Below, one piece after another: positions 20,115 through 31,100 of a stretch of DNA of 38,840 nucleotides (its first letter is position 1; every line of letters begins with the position of its first letter). The notes beneath the pieces were generated by a model that ran no database searches, was not told where the DNA came from, and was given only the letters and a program-made list of their open reading frames with translations. The position numbers were made by a program, and so were the translations under genes. Source of the DNA: Acanthamoeba lenticulata (Eukaryota; Discosea; Longamoebia; Acanthamoebidae); NCBI GenBank assembly GCA_002179805.1, contig NAVB01000316.1, forward strand, positions 1 through 38,840, read 5' to 3'.

Positions 20115-21413
20115 ATGAAGACGACGACGATGGACTTGTCCGACATCGTGGTCGTGCAATGGGAAGGTTCGTCGGAGCCGCTAGGCTTCTTGAATCTGTC
20201 CGCTGATGTGGACGTCGAGCTGGCAACTCTGCGAACCATGATTGATACGCAAATCGAACCTGTGATCGCCGAGAAGAAGAAGGGGAAGGATTACCGGTTC
20301 TTGATGCAACCTGGACGACTCCATGCCGAGGAGATGGAGAAGGCTTCCAACAAATCGTTCAAGTATGTTCCCGTTAGCTGGCCCCAGGAGAACGAGGTTC
20401 TGTTGTCCTCCTTGCTCTTCGGTACTTCCCAGAAGGTCGACGAATCGCCGGCCATCGTGTTGCGCAAGGTCAGGGCTGATGAAGCCCCACGGAAGAAGAA
20501 GTCGCCATGCAGGTGGGCTTGCCTGTTCGCGCTTACATTCTTCGTAGGACTCCTCTTCGTCCTCAGCCTTGACCTGCATGCGGAGTACCAACAGGACAAC
20601 ATCAACCGTCTCCTTGGCCAGACTTACTCGGTAGGTGAAGCTCATCACCGCCGCCCGCCACATGTCAATCAAGTACCTCGTCCCGTTGGTCACGGTCCCA
20701 TGCCGCCCGTCGAAGTTGTATCTTTCGGCCCTCCGCAAGCCCTAGTTGATCCCATGCCGCCGCAAGAGGCAGAAGAACCGCAACAGCATCAACAGCAGGA
20801 ACAGGCAGACATTCTGTTCGTCGAGACGCCTGCGACGGCGGGCAGCGCTTCGCCAGTCGACAAGAAGGTGGCGACCGAAGAGGCCGATAGTTTGCAACCG
20901 GCCATTGGAATCATCAGCATCATTGTCGAGAAGGCCGACGACATCGGCGAGAGTGTGGCCGACCGTGAGCCATTCAGGAGGCGTGTGCCACACGAGTTCC
21001 TTGATGTTGATGGCGCTGCTCCGCCGCACCTGCCCTTCGATGGCCGTCATGGCGGAGGCATGGGCCATCATTGGCTGCACGTGTTGGAGCGTGTGCTGCT
21101 GGCGATCATCTACACCATCAAGACCTCCGTCGAAAACTACTTTGTGGTGTTCCAAAACTGCTGGGTCGTTACAGGCAGCTGGCTGGTGCAGCTGATCGAG
21201 GCCTACCTGCAGCTGCTGGCTTATCTGATTGACCGCATGCTGAGGTGGCCAACCGTCATCGTGCTGGTGGTGGCTTTGGCTGTCGCACTCCACTACGCCG
21301 AGCGTATCCTTATGGTCGTGCTGCCCTACAAGTCACCCGATCTCCCTCCTGAGGATGGTGACGATAACGACGAGTTCACGGATGAAGAGTGCGCAGTGCA
21401 GGAAGCAGCCTGA
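20115..21413 (+). CDS. Intronless membrane protein of unknown family, 432 residues
   Basis: This is a single open frame. I chose ATG at 20115 (MKTTTMDLSDIVVVQWEG); the frame upstream offers only a TTG. Residues 1-110 look like a compact alpha/beta domain, possibly ubiquitin-like (IVVVQWEGSSEPLGFLNLS, then DYRFLMQPGR). A TM segment near 140-160 follows (ACLFALTFFVGLLFVLSL). A Pro/Gln/acidic linker of about 150 residues leads to a C-terminal hydrophobic cluster, with amphipathic helices (VLLAIIYTIKTSVENYFVVF, LVQLIEAYLQLLAYLI) and a final TM (TVIVLVVALAVALHY). The tail is acidic. I recognise no family. Lack of introns in an intron-dense region is notable. A cytosolic sensor-like head on an internal-membrane anchor is a guess. 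Confidence 0.7.
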   Translation: MKTTTMDLSDIVVVQWEGSSEPLGFLNLSADVDVELATLRTMIDTQIEPVIAEKKKGKDYRFLMQPGRLHAEEMEKASNKSFKYVPVSWPQENEVLLSSLLFGTSQKVDESPAIVLRKVRADEAPRKKKSPCRWACLFALTFFVGLLFVLSLDLHAEYQQDNINRLLGQTYSVGEAHHRRPPHVNQVPRPVGHGPMPPVEVVSFGPPQALVDPMPPQEAEEPQQHQQQEQADILFVETPATAGSASPVDKKVATEEADSLQPAIGIISIIVEKADDIGESVADREPFRRRVPHEFLDVDGAAPPHLPFDGRHGGGMGHHWLHVLERVLLAIIYTIKTSVENYFVVFQNCWVVTGSWLVQLIEAYLQLLAYLIDRMLRWPTVIVLVVALAVALHYAERILMVVLPYKSPDLPPEDGDDNDEFTDEECAVQEAA

Positions 21414-21581
21414 TTTCTTGTGAAATGTAAATAATTAGCATGGCAAGTACCTTCATCAAAGTCGATGAGAAGGTATTACTTGATCTTCATCAAATCACCA
21501 AGTCTGGGCTTGCCAGAGAGAGCAGTTGCGCTTCAATCTCTCTGGGGTTGGGGCGGAATAAAGGAAAAGTTTGGAGAAAAC

Positions 21582-22477
21582 ATGAACATCAAAAGAAAGA
21601 TGAGCATGGCGTGCTGGCAAAGCCTGCTCGGAACCCTGTGCTTATCCATTCTCCTCTTCGCCTCTGTCACACACGCTGAAGAATGTACATTCAGCCCCCA
21701 CTAGGTGACCCCAGAGCTGACTTGCTTGACTCACCCTCCTACGTCTCGGCAAGGTCCGTACGTACAAAAGGACGGCACAGTGAGCACGAGGGGCCACTCT
21801 GAAACCGCACACAAGCCGCACGCCCACACACGACAGCAGAAGGAGGTGCGTTGACCGCAATCAGCTCTGGCTTCCAGCGGAAGACGAACACTGACTTGCG
21901 CTGCGGAAACAAGAACATCGCCGTCAAGGTGGCGCAGCTTCTGCAGCAGGCCAAGGCCGCCCTCCGCCACTGGCTCGCTCTCGCCGAGGAGGCCGGACCT
22001 GACCATCACGACGCCGAGCCGTCAGCGCAGGAGGCCGTGCTGCTCCGGCTGGAGTTGGTTCGCGAGGCCTACAACGCGTGCAAGGAGGCAGACCAGCTGG
22101 CCAACCACCTGCTCGAGACTCTCATCCGCAAGCACCAGACCGTGGGCTGCCTTCGGTTGGGCCTGGCCATGCTGGAGGCGGCCAAGTCCGCGGCCGAGCG
22201 CGACGAGGACCGCGTGCTCGACCTCACCAAGTGCGTTAGCCACATGTTTCATAGTGCTTGCTCTTCTTCTCCTTCATCTCATGCTTGAACGTTCAGGTTC
22301 GGGCGGCAGGCGCTGGAGGACATGCGGCCCGAGGACGACGACCTCGGCCTGCGAAAGGTCGTCGTGCAGGTGGCCGACCACTTCCTCCTTGCCCACCGCC
22401 GCAAGCGGGCCTACGAGGATCAGCTCCTCCGGGAGGGCGGAGACAAGCAGGGCTCTAGTTCATCCTCCTCCTTGTAG
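21582..22477 (+). CDS. Secreted or luminal helical protein, 225 residues
   Basis: Three exons (21582-21684, 21837-22230, 22297-22477) join in phase to 678 nt. The signal peptide is SLLGTLCLSILLFASVTHA, preceded by a basic MNIKRKMSMACWQ. The mature protein is almost wholly alpha-helical and charged, with heptad-like stretches (AVKVAQLLQQAKAALRHW, QEAVLLRLELVREAYNACKEADQLANHLLE) and a C-terminal Ser run. I know no family. It may be a four-helix or coiled-coil protein. The first acceptor was chosen because the next AG would create an in-frame TAA. Its 3' end is 99 bp from the convergent P-protein gene. Confidence 0.7.
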
Positions 22478-22576
22478 GCTTTTTCATTTGTTTTATTTTC
22501 CAAACGGATTTCATCGGACAAAATTGTAAAAATAAATAAATAAATAAATTTACATGCGAAAAAGGAAGAAGACAAC

Positions 22577-25500
22577 TCAATACCACCCGAGGAGGACGTG
22601 GGTGACGAGGAGATAGGCCGTGGCCGTGGCCGTAGAGACCAGCATGCACGGGAAGCCCATCTTGAAGAAGTAGTTGAACGAGATGGGCCGCCCGTACTGT
22701 TCCGTGATGCCCGCCGCCACCACGTTGGCCGAAGCTGCGCGATCAGTAGCACACAAGCGGGCAAGGAGGTGAGACGCGTGGTGATGAATACATGTAGCTT
22801 GAGGGCAATGGGAAGGGCGTCACGCACCACCGATGAGCGTGCCATTGCCGCCGAGGCAAGCGCCAAAGGCCATCGCCCACGTGAGCGGCTGCAGCGGCAG
22901 CGCCAGCGTCCCCTGCAGCACCAAAAAATTAGTATTTTCGGAGGTTTTAAATGAAAGTAAATAATAATAATAGACAACAAAGTTTATTTTAACAATTAAT
23001 AATAAATAAATAAATAAAGAGATAGTTACCTGAGAGAGCTTGACAACGACGGGGATCATGGTAGTGGTGAAGGGGATGTTATCGATGAACATGGAAACGA
23101 CGGCGCACACCCAGATGATGAGGAACACAGCAAAGGCCAGCCGCAGTCGGCCCTCCGGCAGGAGGTCGATCACGTCCGACGTCGTGTTGGCAATCCAGAC
23201 CGTGACGCCCAGCTCCTCCACGCAGCGCACCATCACAAACAGTCCCGCGAAGAAGAGCAATGTGCTCGTCTCCACTGTTGTCATCATCTCCGTCATCAGC
23301 ATCTTCGTGTTCGTAATGGGGAGGGGATGGGGAGGCGGCACCTTTTTCGAGGATCTCATGAAAATTGTCGGTGCCGGAGAGGACGAGCAGCACGAGCGCC
23401 CCGAGGATGGCGATCCACGGCAGCGACAGCTTGATCTCGGCTGTGAGCGCCAGCCCGCCCACGCACGCGCGAACACATTTTAGGCCTAGAAGGCATGATG
23501 TCGAGGACGAGGGGAGGAGCGGGGCGCACTGAGGAAGGAGTGGAGGAAGAAGAGGAGGATGACCACCACCAGCACGCAGCAGCTCTTGATGAAGAGCGTC
23601 ACGTCGCTGATCATGTACTTGCGCTCGAGCGCGGCAACGTCGATCGTGCCCACCTCCGTAGAGGCGGGAGCGGAGTCGGCAGCGGCCGCCGGCACCTGCC
23701 GGCCGGCCTCGAGCCCCTCAGCGTATCGCTGGCTCCCGTCCAGGACGTCCTCTTCGTCGGCCTCGCTCTCCTTCCCCAAGCCGTTGTTGTCACCATTGCC
23801 CGCCCCAGCTTCATAGTCATCGTCGTCGTCCATCTTTTGCTTGCCCCGAACGTCGCCGACGCCGGCGCCGGGCAGGTGGCCGTTGCTGCCGGTGGCGGTG
23901 GTGGTGGCCGCATCGGTGCTGTCGTTGTTGCCATCAAGGACGGCCTCGAGGGCGGCGAGGCTGGCGAGCTTCTCGCTCAGGCGGGCCTCGAGCTGGTTGA
24001 TGTGGAGGACGAGCTTGTGCTGCACTCGGTTGTCTGCGTCTGGGGCGTCGGCCTTGGCCATCATCGTGTGCGTGTGAAGCGTTTTCTTCCAGATTTCAAT
24101 TTCTTTTCGCAGCGGATCTACTGGCGCTCTCTGCATCGAGTAAAGGAATTAAAAATCAAATATTGAATATTGAAAATCTTTTGAAAAATTAAACTTAGAA
24201 CGAACCCGACAGATGCGCTTCTTGTAGACGAAGGCGACGAGGAAGTAGGTGGTGATCATGGCCAAGATGGCACCTGGCGCCACGTGCAGTGTGAAGGAGC
24301 TGAAGTCGACGAGGCCGGAATCCTTGATTTGAGAGTTGGAGATGATGAGGATGTTGGGCGGGTCGCCGATGCCCGTCGCCGTCCCGCCAATGTTGGAAAA
24401 GATCTGCCCGTGCCGGAGCCCATCAACCCAAGAGTGAGCTCGTTGGCGAGAGTGGCGACAACGACGAGCATGATGAAGCGCACCACTTCGGTGAGGACGA
24501 CGGGAACGGGGTCGAGATCGAGCACGCGACAGAGGCGCAGGGTGACCGGCGTGACCAGCAGGATCGTCGTGACGTTGTCCAGAAACATGGACGCCACCGC
24601 AGTGAAGCCGCACTAAATCCAATAAATTGAGTTAGCATATTATTTAGTATTTAGTATTTATTAATTAAAATGATTATTTATATTTTTATTCTTGTCGGCA
24701 CGGTGTACCAGCATGATGACGAGGTGCCAGATGTTGCCCTTGGATAGCTTGTAGGCTTGCACGGCCGACCACTGCGTCCTCCCAAGTCAGCCTCAAAGAA
24801 CGAAAGCGAAGAAAAAAGAGCGAAGAAGGAAAGTGAAGAAACCTCAAAGAAGCCGGTCGTGGAGAAGATGCCGACGAGGATCATCATGCCAAAGAGGAGG
24901 CCGATCGTGTCGTAGTCGATCCACGTGATCACTTCGTAGAAGGAAGGACGTTCGATGACGAACGACAAGAGCGCAATGCCCCAGAAGGACCCAACCAGGG
25001 CCGCCACGGTGCGGTGGACCCACTCGAAGATGATGAGCGCGTAGACCATGACCAGAAGCACGAAGCCGATGACCACTTCATAACGCGCCAGCCACGAAAG
25101 CTGCATCACGTCGAGCCGCAGGCCCAGCGGCGACACAGCATCGGTCGTGACCACCACCCGGAAGGTCTCGTAGCGCTCGTGGTGGGTGTCGTTCAAGTAG
25201 AAGTAGACGAAGTCGCTTTGGCTCTCGTCCGCCCGCGCGGCCAGCTTCCATGAATCAAGCAGCTCCCATGTGGCGGTGGCATCGCTGACGTTGGCGCTGG
25301 TCGAGGCCTGGAACGCGACGGAGACGGACGTGTTCGTGGACCAGCTGGTCAGCGCCGAAACGTTGCGTATCTCTTGGATGGCAAGGTTCACTCGGATCGT
25401 GTCCAGCGGTTCGTCCTCGTCCAGAACTCGATAGTGAGAGAAGCCGCAAGTCAAGGAAGAGACATAAATGAAAAGACACGATACGATAACGTAACAACGA

Positions 25501-26047
25501 GAGGAGGGAGGAAAGAGGAGGTGGGGCAGGATATGATGGGCTGCGCCAGGGAGACAGCGGCAAGGCGTGTAGGAGGGCTGTCATCAGGCGCCTCGACCGA
25601 CATGAAGAGCAACATGCTGCCGACGAAAAGGAGGAAGATAAACGCGATACGAATGTGGTGCCACGGCAAACCAACGACGAGGTCCCGGAAGGCGAAGGCG
25701 CACTGTGTGGCGCGCCGCTTGTGCCGACGAAAGTGGTATTTAAAGTGGAATCGACGAGATCGGTCAAGCAGAAACCAGTTCTCGTGGTGCGTGTCTTCTG
25801 GCTTCTTCTCCCCTTTCCACTCTGTCCGAGCAAAGATGTAGGACTCGTGCTTGTAGCTCGTCTCGGAGTCTGATTCGCTTTCGCAGGTTGAGGTTTCGTC
25901 GTCTTCGCTGTGACCGATTTGCCTTACATCACGCTGGGCACGGTCGTTGATGTGACCCATACGGCGCCTATTCACCTCCTCTTCGTCCTCTGTCAAGCCG
26001 CTTGGCTCACTGCCCAGGTCTAGTTTTCCATGCTCCTTGGTGCTCAT
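22577..26047 (-). CDS. OCA2/P-protein-like transporter (ArsB/NhaD ion-transporter superfamily)
   Basis: Ten exons are modelled: 26047-25556, 25415-24843, 24771-24709, 24612-24484, 24403-24206, 24130-23530, 23440-23342, 23274-23030, 22912-22828 and 22734-22577. The total is about 880 residues (human OCA2 has 838). Family marks are [91 protein letters not shown] and [18 protein letters not shown]. The acidic N-terminus (to about residue 110) precedes TM1 and a luminal loop with NxS/T sequons. A cytosolic loop of about 150 residues in exon 6 is rich in Asp, Ala and Gly. OCA2 controls melanosome ion balance and pH; in an amoeba it more likely acts in contractile or acidic vesicles (inferred). The first intron (near 25555-25416) is the uncertain one: its acceptor could be at 25427 or 25416. 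Confidence 0.9.
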
Positions 26048-26539
26048 CTTGCCGCTCTAGGATGATTTGCTTATTCCCCGGCGGCCAGTCTTCAGTGTTT
26101 TCAATCTCTATCTCTTCCTTAGACGTCTAATCAGTTCCCATCTGCTCTTGCGCGAGGTGCTGCAACCGCGAATGGCACGAGTTCGCTCTCGTGGGCGTAA
26201 GAAAAAGGAGAAGAGTCCTCGCACAGAGGAGCACGCGCCAAAGGGCTTGGCGTTGCGGGCAGGTGCGCCACAGGAGCGCGTGGTAGTGGCGTGAGGAAGT
26301 GTCGAAAATTAATATATTTTATTGACGTTTTTGGACAAGCTGGTAGTAGAAAAGGCAACCGAAAAGAAGGGCATTCGAAGAATGTCAAGCCAAGATGAAT
26401 TTGTGAGAAAGTCACCAGCATTCTTAGCCTGCGTGAACGCCAAGGAACATCACCTTTTTAATTACAACATTACAGTACTATGGCCGCTTGGTGGCGGTCG
26501 CAACTTCCGTCGTTGAATGAAGGAGAAAGATCTCTCTCC
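26048..26539. promoter_or_regulatory. Intergenic region upstream of the P-protein gene
   Basis: This 492-bp tandem gap lies between the PLAC8 gene (its 3' UTR side) and the P-protein ATG at 26047. Apart from an AT-rich patch near 26309-26330, which could hold the PLAC8 poly(A) site, I see no gene or repeat. Confidence 0.45.
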
Positions 26540-26863
26540 TTAGCTGCGAACCTTCTTGGCCTCAATACCGTCTTGCGCGAGCATGCAGCAACCACAGCAG
26601 AACGCCGACAAACAGTCGTAGATGGGGCGGCTTCGATAGCTCATGGCTGCGCGGTACTGCGTCCTTGCGTAGCACTGGAAGCAAGGGCCGAGTCCCACAC
26701 CGAAGAGGATGATATGGGCGAAGCAGCAGAGGACGCAGCCGTTTCCTTCGACAAAGGCTTCGTAATTGCGACCGAACTGAATGCAAGGGCAGCACCAGGA
26801 GCACAGGCAAACCTCTATGTCGGAACAGCACTCGCAAAGGCCCGTCTGAAAGTCGTCGCTCAT
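26540..26863 (-). CDS. PLAC8-family cysteine-rich protein
   Basis: Intronless, 107 residues. The N-terminus MSDDFQTGLCECCSDIEVC leads into the hallmark LCSWCCPCIQFGRN. A hydrophobic segment (VLCCFAHIILFGVGLGPCF) and a second Cys cluster (FCCGCCMLAQDG) follow. Both the length and the CCxCxQ-type signature match PLAC8/cornifelin/PCR proteins. These are small membrane-associated proteins linked in plants and fungi to metal (Cd, Zn, Ca) transport and cell-size control, so a metal or ion role is plausible but unproven here. The gene lies in tandem with the two-TM protein upstream. Confidence 0.92.
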   Translation of the reverse strand: MSDDFQTGLCECCSDIEVCLCSWCCPCIQFGRNYEAFVEGNGCVLCCFAHIILFGVGLGPCFQCYARTQYRAAMSYRSRPIYDCLSAFCCGCCMLAQDGIEAKKVRS

Positions 26864-27084
26864 CTTCTCTGGCTTTCGTTGTCACTGCCGCTGGCCTCTT
26901 ATCTCGGCTGGAGCTTTTTGTGTGATGAACCGACGCCAAAAGACACCCGGTAACGGCTGGCCAACACACATAGCGGACATTCTTTCTGCTTCTGAAATTT
27001 CGAAAGGAACGAAAAAGGCTTTTTTCGACTCCAAAAAAAAGGTCTTGAATGTTGCATTTCTTCTGTACAAGCAATTTACATTCC

Positions 27085-28004
27085 TTATCCTTGTCTCTGG
27101 CTCTTGTGGGCCACGCTTGTGGCTTGCCGGTTGGCCTTGAACCGGCGTGGCTGCAGTTCAATCTCAACATCCTCGTCCTCACTGTGCTCACCGTCACTGT
27201 CTCCCGGAATGGCATCGTAGTCCATCCTGCGAGGATCGCCGATGAAGGTGCCGTAGTCATGAGCGGCCGTGTTGATGGCGCCGCCAGGCGGCGGCCGTGC
27301 GCGCGCGTCATGCTCCAAGCCTCCACCACGACGTGCGCGCCAGAAGCTTCCGCCTTCACGCTGCTGGATGGCGAGGATGACGACGGAGAGCATGTAGCCC
27401 GCTACGCTGATGGCCGTGAGGCTGACCACCAGACACGCGACGAGCCAACTCCAGAAGGAAGCGGCGTTGCCAAACTCGCGCTCCATCACCACGTCGGCCA
27501 ATTGGTTCGGGTCGTAGAAGCATTCGTGGGTCGAGTTGACCGGGTGTTGGCGTAGGAAGCCGCGCGCAGCGCTCTCATCCTGCCACTGGTGGCCGCTGTG
27601 CCAGCGGGCTGTTGTGTTCACCAGCTCGATGACGTCCGATCCGCTCATATCTTCGGGCCGCGGCACGAAGGTGACCACGAGCTCTGGCTTGACCTGCGTT
27701 CGACCTGATATAGGCCGAGGTCAGGGACGCACGAGGCCGTCCAGCAGCGGGGGGAGTCCGTACAGTTCGGCGCGCAGCGTGTGCGGGACGTGGAAACGTG
27801 GCCGACGACGGTGCAGCGAACGGCAACGTAGTTGAGATTGGTGTGCCGAAGTTCAACTAAGGTAAAGACCAATAGCACGATGACCGTCACACCACACACA
27901 AAGGCCAACATTCCCCCAAGGGTGAAGCCGGCCAACCACCCCAGCCCGGGCGTCTTGTTGCGTTGGCTCTTTGGCTGCTGTCTTGTTGTCGCATCTCCTT
28001 TCAT
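27085..28004 (-). CDS. Two-TM protein with Cys-containing extracellular loop, 286 residues
   Basis: Two exons (28004-27764 and 27704-27085) join in phase over a 59-bp GT-AG intron, giving 861 nt. TM1 is GMLAFVCGVTVIVLLVFTLV and TM2 is FWSWLVACLVVSLTAISVAGYM. The loop between them carries several Cys, an NTT and an NST sequon and a WHSGHQWQDE patch. The C-terminal cytosolic tail is Gly/Arg-rich, then acidic (DSDGEHSEDEDVEIEL). The layout recalls BK-channel beta subunits or other two-TM auxiliary proteins, but I see no sequence match. The start could instead be at 28100, adding a 32-residue Cys/Arg extension. It diverges from the ATPase gene at 28177. Confidence 0.65.
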
Positions 28005-28176
28005 TCTCGGTTGGATCCAGCAAATTGTGCAGCCTCGTGGCGCATCTCGTTGGCACCGAAGCCACTTTCCGTTTCCTTCTGCAGCCGTTCGCCCAATCAT
28101 AGAATTAGTCCGCTTTTCTTTTTCTCCAACGACGAAAAGCGCAGCAGAGAAAAAGAGGAGTGAATGAAGCAGCAAG
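28005..28176. promoter_or_regulatory. Divergent promoter (two-TM protein / duplicated-domain ATPase)
   Basis: 172 bp separate the two ATGs (76 bp if the two-TM protein starts at 28100). The gap includes a TTTCTTTTTCTC pyrimidine run near 28111. Both promoters must lie here. Confidence 0.45.
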
Positions 28177-31100
28177 ATGGACTCAGAGGGGCATAAGTCT
28201 TCGAGTTGGGGCTGGGATGCTACTGTTCTAGATCCTGCTGCTTGTGATTTCATTCTATTTGCACATCTCATCCCGTGCTGCCAACACTTCGTGGCGGATT
28301 CCGAACCCAAGGTGGCATTTGAGGCCGCCATGCACACGCGCCAAGCGTTGTTCGGTTCTCGTGAGCAGTACGTACTCTCATAATGCTTTTTCGCTTTGCT
28401 TTACCCTCATCTCTCTTGCCTTGCTTCAGATTTCTGGCCTATTTGCTGAACCACCCCGTCAACCGAGGCATTGGCCAGACCCTGCCATCAAAGGATTTGG
28501 CGACCATCGAGCGCATGAATGCATCTTGGGAGCTGGTGATCTGTCTCATGCGCAACATCGTGTGCCATGAATATTGCTTCCAGTGGAGCGCTGTGCGCGA
28601 GTTGATGCGCGTCAGTCTCACCTTCTTCGGCGGCCGCCACGAAGTCGAGCACCTGCTGCGACTCTACACAACGCTCGTCCTGCAGCCGCCACCGTCGTCT
28701 TTGCCACACCCCAGCACGAGCCCAAGTCATGTCCCTTCCAAAGGCAGATTTAGAACTTCTTCATCTTTTTTCACCGACTCTTGTTGATGTCTTTTCCCCT
28801 CTACTGACCTTGATCCTTCAACCAGCCTGTGGTACGACCTGCGCCCCAGTGCTTCCTGATGAAGGAGAGGAAGAAGGCAAGATGCGCACAACACACGTAG
28901 GCCATAACAAGCACTTATTATTGAGTATTTGTTGGGCAGCAGGACACCATCAAGACACAGAGGACCTGTTGGACATGTCGCCGTCATCAGAGGCCTTGTG
29001 GCGCGACCTCCTGCTCTTTGCCCAGCTCATTCCGTGCCGGTATATATTTATTTTTTCGTTTTTTTCTAACGCATTAGTATTATCGGTTTATTAATATTTT
29101 AATTTTTTTGAAATCTATTTAATGACTATTTTTATATCGATTCTTTCACGCATTGGCTCTCACCGTGGACGCGTCAAAGCTCCAACAACGCCATTGTGGA
29201 CATCCAGTTGGAGGAGGAGATGGCCGCCATGGCGGAGGAGCGCCAGTTTGGGGACTGGGAGGCCTTTGCTGAGTACCTGAAGACGCACCCGGCCAACCCG
29301 CAGCAGTGGATCACGCCCTCGCACGACATCTCCTGGTCCGGACGTCCTGCCTCGCCTCGTGCTGTCCTTTAAAATCCTCACACGTCGCCGTCGTCATCGT
29401 TCAACATGTTGTGCACACGCGCAGGATGATGGTCGTCCGGCTGATGCGCAACATCCTGTGCCACGAGCGGAGCATGCGCTTCGACGGCCTGCGCCAGTTC
29501 ACACACAAGACGCTCGCGTTCTTTGGCTCGCGGCGCCACTTCCACGACTTTCTGGCCCTGTACGAGGCCCACTGCCGCGGGCGTCCGGCTCTGTTGACTC
29601 CACCGCCGACATCGCCACCATCGTCATCGCCATCATTGCCAGCGCGGCCCGGGTCGAGGCCGAGCGGCTGCGACGAGTTCGGTCCAATGACGGCGACGGC
29701 GCTCCGCGTGAAAACGTTTCCGGCGGCGCAGATCCAGACGTCGCTGGCGCCCAACTTTTGCGTGTGGGAGGCCTCCTCGGGCAGCACAACCCGGCGCGGC
29801 CTCTTCTGCGGCCTGCGGCCCCTCGAGACGTTTGTCCGCAAATGCTGCTGCGGCCCTTCCGCCAGACCCACGCCAACGTCCTCCTCATCTTCCTCCTCAT
29901 TCTCGTCATCGTCCTCGTCCTCGTCCTCATCAGCAACATCGTCGAGCTCGTTGGCGGCGCCCAGCAGAGGCCCGGGCAAGGTGGCGACCCTCCTCACGGG
30001 CGGCCGCGGGACCGGCAGGACGACCGCCGCGCTCGTGATGGCGCACTCGATCTTCCGGCTCCGGCGGCGGTGGCCTGAAGAGGAAGTCGCCGGCGGCGGG
30101 GAGGAGAGCGACGGCGCCGGCTCGACGGCGGCTGGCGAGGAGGCCGTGGTCGTCCATGTGGATTGCGGCCTGCACGAGGCTCTGCGGCGCGGTGCGCCCG
30201 AGCAACGGCTGCTCTGCCTCCTTCGCGTCCTGCGCCAGAGCCTCGTCAGCTCCGAGAAGAGGAAGGAGGAGGATGATGATGAAGAAGACGATAAAGATGA
30301 TGAGGATGAGGATGAAGGTGATGGTCGAACGCTACACTTGGCGCTGCAGCGGCTTCTCATGTGCCTGCGCGCACGACAGGAAGTCATCGGCGGCCGACCC
30401 GCGGGAGGAGGATTGGTGGCGGTGGCGATTCTCGATGATTTCCATCGGATGCTCGATGGACTGGCCGACTCTGCCCGCCGGGCCGACGTGCTCGTGGGTC
30501 TTCACCAAGTCGTCCGCGACTTGTCTCATCCGGGCCGCGGCCTCTACTTCATCCTCACCTCCACGCCCTATCTCGCGCTCTACGTCTACCACTTTGCCGC
30601 CGCCGCCGCCACTGCGAGTGCACACGAGCCGGACCGAGGCGCCTCCGTCGATGTGCCTCGCGTCGGCGACAAGCGCCGGGCCGGCGACGGGCCGCCAAGC
30701 GAGGAACGCAAGCGGCAGCGGGCGGACCACGACGATGACGCCTCCGGCTCGCATGAGGTGCGCGGGCGCAGCATCAACCGCGTGCGGGTGCGCGACTGCC
30801 TGAAGCTGCTCCACGTGTACGATCTGCCCGCCGGCGTGGACGCGGCGCCGAGCGAGAGCCTTGAGCTCAAGGCCACCGAGCTGATGCTGCGGCACTACCT
30901 CCTCACGCGGCTGCACAAGCACCACCTCAAGGAGATCCTGTTCCACCTCGAGGCCGCCCAGGTGCCGCTCCACCCGGCGCTGCTCACGTCGGCCGCTGTC
31001 GCCTGGTGCCACGACGACGATGAGGAAGACGATGGCGGTGGCCACGACGTGGTGTTCACCACGCAGGCCGACGTCACGCGGCCGGTGGTCCACGCGCGTC

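Noticed and set aside
25733..26047. Separate small acidic protein at the P-protein 5' end
   Set aside because: The frame runs on into a TM segment and the luminal domain of the P-protein, as expected for its N-terminus.
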